Shown here piece by piece: positions 43,940 through 47,795 of a stretch of 47,795 bases of DNA (its first letter is position 1; each line of letters starts with the position of its first letter). The DNA is taken from assembly GCA_028291765.1 (NCBI GenBank), contig JAQGNR010000278.1:1-47795 (forward strand), in the 5' to 3' direction. The notes under the pieces were generated by a model. The model was not told the origin of the DNA and ran no database searches. It saw nothing but the letters and a program-made list of their open reading frames with translations. A program made the position numbers and the translations under genes. The DNA comes from Herbaspirillum sp. (GTDB lineage: Bacteria; Pseudomonadota; Gammaproteobacteria; Burkholderiales; Burkholderiaceae_D).

Positions 43940-44983
43940 ATGACGATGAGCATCAATGCGCCCATCGCTGCCGGCCAATTCGCCACGCAGGTTCAAGCGA
44001 TGGCGCCGACTGCTGAAGCCATGCTTGGCAAAGGCGCAGAAGAACTCAGCTTCGGCATTACCGCCACCCGCCAACCGGGACGCCGCAGCGTCAGCCGATT
44101 TACCGCGCAGCCGCGGCAGAACAAAATCAGCCAAGTTCTGGCGTTACTGGAAGCAGGCGCTACCAGCGGTGCGCGTTTTACCCGCCTGCAACGTCTGAGC
44201 AAGGCGGCCCAGTCCGCGACAGAGGATATCGAAACCTTCCTGAAAGGTAACGGACTGAGCCCGGAAGACAGCATGTTATTGCTGCAGCAAATCCTCAACG
44301 ACATGGATGCGCAAGGCGATCACAGCTCGACCTTGCGGCAGAGCGTGATGGCTGCCCAGCAGGCATTGGATGAGGATATGGGGCTTGAGATTCGCGCCAG
44401 GCTTCATGCACTCGAAATCGCCCTGCAGGAAAACATGGATAGCGCCCAAACCAGCAACTTTCAGGACGGCTATCTGGCGCTGATCCTGACCAGCGGCAAT
44501 TGCGCCGCTGCGCTGGATGAATTATTACGGCGTTTTCACCGGCAACTGCGGCGTGCGCTGGCGCTGCTGGTCAGGACATTGGGGCGCGAAATCGACTCGC
44601 AGTGGTCATGCTGTGAGCCGGATTATCTGCAACTGCTGCGTCAGGCCTTGTATGAAGTCGGCGGCATTGCCAATACCTATGACGACTGCGAAACGCTGAC
44701 AGCGCGATGGCGGGAAAAAGACGCTCTGTTGCTCAACGATGCGGTGCAATTAACGCGTGATCTGGTGCGCCTGGCGGCGGAACCATGGGCCATCGGCACC
44801 AAATTCATTACTTTGGCCAACCGCTATTCCACCACACGCCAACGCCTGCCCTTCATCGGCCGCTTGCGCAATGTGGTGCATGCCATGCCTGATCTGCTGT
44901 TCTTCGACGAAGCCGCGCAGCAACGTGTCTACGAAGCCGTCCAGCAAGCGCTGGACGATGAAGCGAATAATGAATCGCTATAA
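43940..44983 (+). CDS. sctW: SctW, gatekeeper protein (YopN/TyeA-like, InvE family)
   Basis: Gatekeeper that delays effector export until translocators are secreted (347 residues). The region from about residue 75 to 270 resembles HrpJ/InvE/YopN helical domains (LLLQQILNDMDAQGDHSSTL; LILTSGNCAAALDELLRRFH). The last 90 residues resemble TyeA (LVRLAAEPWAIGTKFITLAN; LPFIGRLRNVVHAMPDLLFF), so YopN and TyeA functions are fused in one protein. GAGGAATACC precedes the ATG within the sctC end. Its presence shows a regulated hierarchy even though translocators are not in the window. Confidence 0.9.
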   Translation: MTMSINAPIAAGQFATQVQAMAPTAEAMLGKGAEELSFGITATRQPGRRSVSRFTAQPRQNKISQVLALLEAGATSGARFTRLQRLSKAAQSATEDIETFLKGNGLSPEDSMLLLQQILNDMDAQGDHSSTLRQSVMAAQQALDEDMGLEIRARLHALEIALQENMDSAQTSNFQDGYLALILTSGNCAAALDELLRRFHRQLRRALALLVRTLGREIDSQWSCCEPDYLQLLRQALYEVGGIANTYDDCETLTARWREKDALLLNDAVQLTRDLVRLAAEPWAIGTKFITLANRYSTTRQRLPFIGRLRNVVHAMPDLLFFDEAAQQRVYEAVQQALDDEANNESL

Positions 44984-45045
44984 AAATCATGCCGGAAATA
45001 TGAGAACACAAGAAATTCCCAATTAATCTGAAAGGCCCCGTCCCC

Positions 45046-45483
45046 ATGCAGCAATCAACATTAGATCCGCATATTCAAGAAATTATTGCCAACGCCGGAA
45101 AATTCCTTCACCGGGCGCTTCCGGCCGCGCAACTGGCAGACGGCTCCTGGCAACTCGACGACAGCACAACGCTGCATTTTGAAGATGGCCGCGACGACTT
45201 ACTGATTGTTCTTCGCATGCCAGAAAAGCATCTCGACGCGCATCAATTGACGCAATTGCTGATGCTCGGCGGTCAGGATTGGCCGGTGCCGTTGACGGCA
45301 AGTCTGAGCGGCGATGAGGCGCAAGCACTGCTCTTTACCCGGCTCCGGATGTCGGCGCTCGATCAGGATCGCCTGATGCAGGCGGTCCTGATTCTGCTGC
45401 AGGCGCGAACCCGCTGGCTGCAGGCGCCAGCGGCAAACGCCGGCAAACCACGCCATAACCGGCGTGCGGGAGGCGCGCTATGA
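45046..45483 (+). CDS. SycN-position secretion chaperone (CesT-like)
   Basis: Likely chaperone of 145 residues between the gatekeeper and sctV, the place held by tyeA-sycN in Yersinia. The fold pattern fits class I chaperones: N-terminal helix (IQEIIANAGKFLHRALPAAQ), strands (SWQLDDSTTLHFEDGRDDLL, IVLRMP), a central helix (AHQLTQLLMLGGQDW), a strand with ALLFTRLRMSAL, and a last helix (DRLMQAVLILLQARTRWLQ). It may serve SctW, as SycN serves YopN; this is inference from place. It overlaps sctV by 4 bp. Confidence 0.72.
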   Translation: MQQSTLDPHIQEIIANAGKFLHRALPAAQLADGSWQLDDSTTLHFEDGRDDLLIVLRMPEKHLDAHQLTQLLMLGGQDWPVPLTASLSGDEAQALLFTRLRMSALDQDRLMQAVLILLQARTRWLQAPAANAGKPRHNRRAGGAL

Positions 45484-47570
45484 GCGTGCTCTTGCTGTCC
45501 CTGAAAAAATGGTCCGTCGCCGCTATCCCCAAACCGGATGTCACCCTGGTCGCAGCACTCATCGCCGTACTCGCGATGATGGTATTGCCGATGCCCACCG
45601 TGCTGCTGGATATATTGATCGGCATCAATTTGTCGTTTGCGCTGGTGTTGCTGATCGTCGCCCTGCATCTGTCTACACCGCTACAGATTTCATCCTTCCC
45701 GGCCATCCTGCTGGTCACCACGCTATTCCGGCTGGGGCTCTCCATTTCCACCACGCGCCAGATTCTGCTGCAAGGCAATGCCGGCCATGTGGTGCAGACC
45801 TTCGGCATGTTCGTGGTCGGCGGCAATATCATTGTCGGGCTCATCGTCTTTCTGATTCTCACGCTGGTGCAGTTCATGGTGATCACCAAGGGCTCGGAAC
45901 GGGTTGCCGAAGTCAGCGCCCGGTTTTCGCTCGACGGCATGCCCGGCAAGCAAATGGCGATCGACGGCGACCTGCGCGCCAATTCGATCGACAAGAACGA
46001 GGCCAAGCAGCGCCGCACCCACATCGAACTTGAAAATCAGTTTTATGGATCGATGGACGGCGCGATGAAATTCGTCAAAGGCGATGCCATCGCCGGCTTG
46101 ATCATCGTGGTCGTCAATCTGCTCGGCGGCATGGGGGTTGCCATTCTTCAGCAAGGAATGGATTTTTCGAGCGCCATGCATACCTACTCCATCCTGACCG
46201 TCGGCGATGGCTTGGTGAGCCAGATTCCGGCATTGCTCATTTCAATATCAGCCGGGATGATTGTCACCAGAGTCGCCGGCCGCGACGCCAATTCCACTGT
46301 CGGCCGCGACATTGCGCGCCAACTCGCCGGCGATCCGAAGGGCATTCTGATCAGCGGGCTGGCAATGGGCGGCATGGCCTTGCTGCCCGGCATGCCGCTT
46401 GCCGTATTCGTCAGCATTTCGGTCGTGCTGACGGCGCTGGGCCTGCTATTGCTGCTCAAGAAACAGCGGCAGGCGGAACAAGGCGCCGCGCCGGTGCGCG
46501 AAGGTGAAAGCGCTCAGGCCGGCATCCCAATGCCGGACGAGCCCAGTTTCTCAGTACCACTGATGATCGCCTTTTCGCCGGATCTGGTCGCGCAGTATGG
46601 TGGGGCGTCGCTTCACGCTGCCGTCGACAACGTACAAAAAGAAAAAGGATTTGAATTGGGCATTCCATTTCCGTTCCCTCTCGTGCGAATAGATGCGCGG
46701 CAAGCCGATTATGGATGCACCGTCTTTTGCAACGAAGTGCCGGTCGCGCAGTGGCAAATGTTGCCCAACACCGCGCTATTGCAAGGGATCGATGCGCCTC
46801 GCCTGCAGACCATTTGCACTAGCGGAAAACCAGTCGAATTCGGCCGCGATTTTCCATTGTCGTACTGGGTTGAGTCCGGCCATGTCGAGCCGGCGCGGCA
46901 ACTGGGCGCCGATGTGTTCACGGGGCTTAGTATTTTTTCTGTGCATTTTGGCATGGTGCTGCAACGCCACGCAGCCGAATTCATCGGTCTGCATGAGTTA
47001 TGCCTCTTGTTTGAAGCTTTGGAAAAGAGTTGCCCGGATCTGGTCAAGGAAATCGATCGCCTGTCGCCACGCCCGCGTATTGCCGATGTGCTGCAACGCC
47101 TGGTGTCCGAAGGCATCCCGATCCGTAATTTGAAAGGCATTCTGGAAACGCTGACCAGATGGTCCGCCAAAGAAAAAGATGCGGTGGTATTGACTGAATA
47201 TGTGCGTGCCGACATGAAACGTCAGATCACGCATAAATATACGCAGGGAAAAAACGTTCTATCGGCCTATCTGGTATCGCCGACGCTGGAAGAAGCGCTA
47301 CGGACTTCCACGCGCCAGACCGCAAGCGGCAGTTACATCGTGCTGGACACCAGGCAAAGCGACCGATTACTGGACGCAGTGCGCGAGACAGTCGGTGAAT
47401 TAAACCAGGCGAAGGGGCCGGTGGTGGTGCTGGCGGCGATGGACGTGCGGCGTTATCTGCGCAAAATGATTGAACGCGATTATCCTACGCTTGCTGTCAT
47501 CGCTTATCAGGAACTGCAAGCCAATGTTCGGATTCAGTCTTTGGGGCAGATCGATGTTGATTTGTCGTAG
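45480..47570 (+). CDS. sctV: SctV, major export gate protein
   Basis: Large export-gate protein (696 residues, FlhA homologue) forming the nonameric cytoplasmic ring that receives substrate-chaperone complexes. About eight N-terminal helices include VLLDILIGINLSFALVLLIV and TTLFRLGLSISTTRQILLQG. The conserved cytoplasmic loop is ARFSLDGMPGKQMAIDGDLR with AKQRRTHIELENQFYGSMDG. The cytoplasmic domain has LSPRPRIADVLQRLVSEGIP and IRNLKGILETLTRWSAKEKD. It is the last gene of the locus, followed after about 25 bases by a strong terminator. Confidence 0.97.
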   Translation: MSVLLLSLKKWSVAAIPKPDVTLVAALIAVLAMMVLPMPTVLLDILIGINLSFALVLLIVALHLSTPLQISSFPAILLVTTLFRLGLSISTTRQILLQGNAGHVVQTFGMFVVGGNIIVGLIVFLILTLVQFMVITKGSERVAEVSARFSLDGMPGKQMAIDGDLRANSIDKNEAKQRRTHIELENQFYGSMDGAMKFVKGDAIAGLIIVVVNLLGGMGVAILQQGMDFSSAMHTYSILTVGDGLVSQIPALLISISAGMIVTRVAGRDANSTVGRDIARQLAGDPKGILISGLAMGGMALLPGMPLAVFVSISVVLTALGLLLLLKKQRQAEQGAAPVREGESAQAGIPMPDEPSFSVPLMIAFSPDLVAQYGGASLHAAVDNVQKEKGFELGIPFPFPLVRIDARQADYGCTVFCNEVPVAQWQMLPNTALLQGIDAPRLQTICTSGKPVEFGRDFPLSYWVESGHVEPARQLGADVFTGLSIFSVHFGMVLQRHAAEFIGLHELCLLFEALEKSCPDLVKEIDRLSPRPRIADVLQRLVSEGIPIRNLKGILETLTRWSAKEKDAVVLTEYVRADMKRQITHKYTQGKNVLSAYLVSPTLEEALRTSTRQTASGSYIVLDTRQSDRLLDAVRETVGELNQAKGPVVVLAAMDVRRYLRKMIERDYPTLAVIAYQELQANVRIQSLGQIDVDLS

Positions 47571-47595
47571 TAGATAGCGTTGTAGATCCATGTGA

Positions 47596-47632
47596 AAAAT
47601 CCTGCCTGAACGATGTTCAGGCAGGATTTTTT
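47596..47632 (+). terminator. Rho-independent terminator of the T3SS locus
   Basis: AAATCCTGCCTGAAC (47597-47611) pairs perfectly with GTTCAGGCAGGATTT (47615-47629) over the loop GAT, followed by TTTAA. It closes the sctV transcript. Confidence 0.95.
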
Positions 47633-47685
47633 AATATGATTCATCTGGTTTTTTTGCAAGTGTCCTTTAAATTTTACCTGTAGCG

Positions 47686-47795
47686 GTGACCCTTCGACAC
47701 GGCCTGCGGCCTGCTCAGGGCGAACGGTTTTCTTTAAAATTTTAAAGAAAACCGTAACGGGGTTTTGTGAAAATTTAGAAAACCTCCGTTCGCCC
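47686..47795. repeat. Intergenic palindromic repeat element, cut by the window edge
   Basis: The left part (47686-47727: CCTTCGACACGGCCTG, then CTGCTCAGGGCGAACGG) looks like a widespread intergenic repeat. It runs into a perfect 32-bp palindrome at 47724-47755 (arms ACGGTTTTCTTTAAAA and its exact complement). The last ten bases (CCGTTCGCCC, 47786-47795) are the reverse complement of GGGCGAACGG at 47718-47727, so a second, inverted copy probably continues past the edge. Confidence 0.75.

Noticed and set aside
29571..47570. Flagellar export apparatus instead of an injectisome
   Set aside because: The secretin, SctJ lipoprotein, needle, SctK and gatekeeper genes are injectisome-specific, and no flagellin, hook or rod-cap genes are present.

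Overview
The window looks like a chromosomal segment of a betaproteobacterium, most likely Burkholderiales and possibly Oxalobacteraceae. This rests on the mix of families (Cus and Mdt RND pumps, PbrR/CadR and CueR regulators, AstA/AstB, a Bordetella-like injectisome gene order) and on moderate GC. The assignment is inference, because no rRNA or tRNA is present. No CRISPR array, insertion sequence or tRNA gene was found.

Bases 1-5716 are a metal-resistance block. It holds the 3' part of a CusA-type Cu(I)/Ag(I) RND pump, a small Cys-rich exported protein, a Met/His-rich periplasmic protein and CusF. A divergent pair follows: a PbrR/CadR-like MerR regulator and a Cd/Pb/Zn P1B-ATPase, which share a recognisable MerR-type promoter. 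Bases 6007-15060 are a complete multidrug RND operon: an MdtA-like adaptor, MdtB-like and MdtC-like pumps, and a NodT-family outer-membrane lipoprotein. A Gly/Ser-rich exported protein (15108-15527, minus) precedes a copper-homeostasis block on the minus strand: a cupredoxin and CueR that overlap, a CueR-type promoter, CopZ and CopA.

Bases 19172-26209 are housekeeping or metabolic: AstB and AstA (arginine succinyltransferase pathway), a 68-residue exported protein, a putative Na+/H+ antiporter behind a highly structured leader, a LysR regulator divergent from an azoreductase, and a pirin. A bidirectional-looking terminator at 26273-26308 marks the end of this part.

Bases 26326-28834 hold a small Gln-rich protein, an acyltransferase-3 membrane protein and a membrane-anchored ToxR/CadC-like regulator. 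Bases 29571-47570 are a nearly uninterrupted type III secretion (injectisome) locus in the order sctD, sctF, an ECF sigma factor, a chaperone, sctI-J-K-L-N-O-P-Q-R-S-T-U, a chaperone, sctC, sctW, a chaperone, sctV. Basal body, export gate, ATPase complex, sorting platform, needle, rod, secretin and gatekeeper are all encoded. No translocators, needle tip, class II chaperone or obvious effectors are in the window. The sctI-to-U plus chaperone plus sctC order recalls Bordetella bsc. The ECF sigma factor inside the structural operon and the ToxR-like gene divergent from sctD are the likely control layer. The locus ends in a strong terminator followed by an intergenic palindromic repeat that the window edge cuts off.
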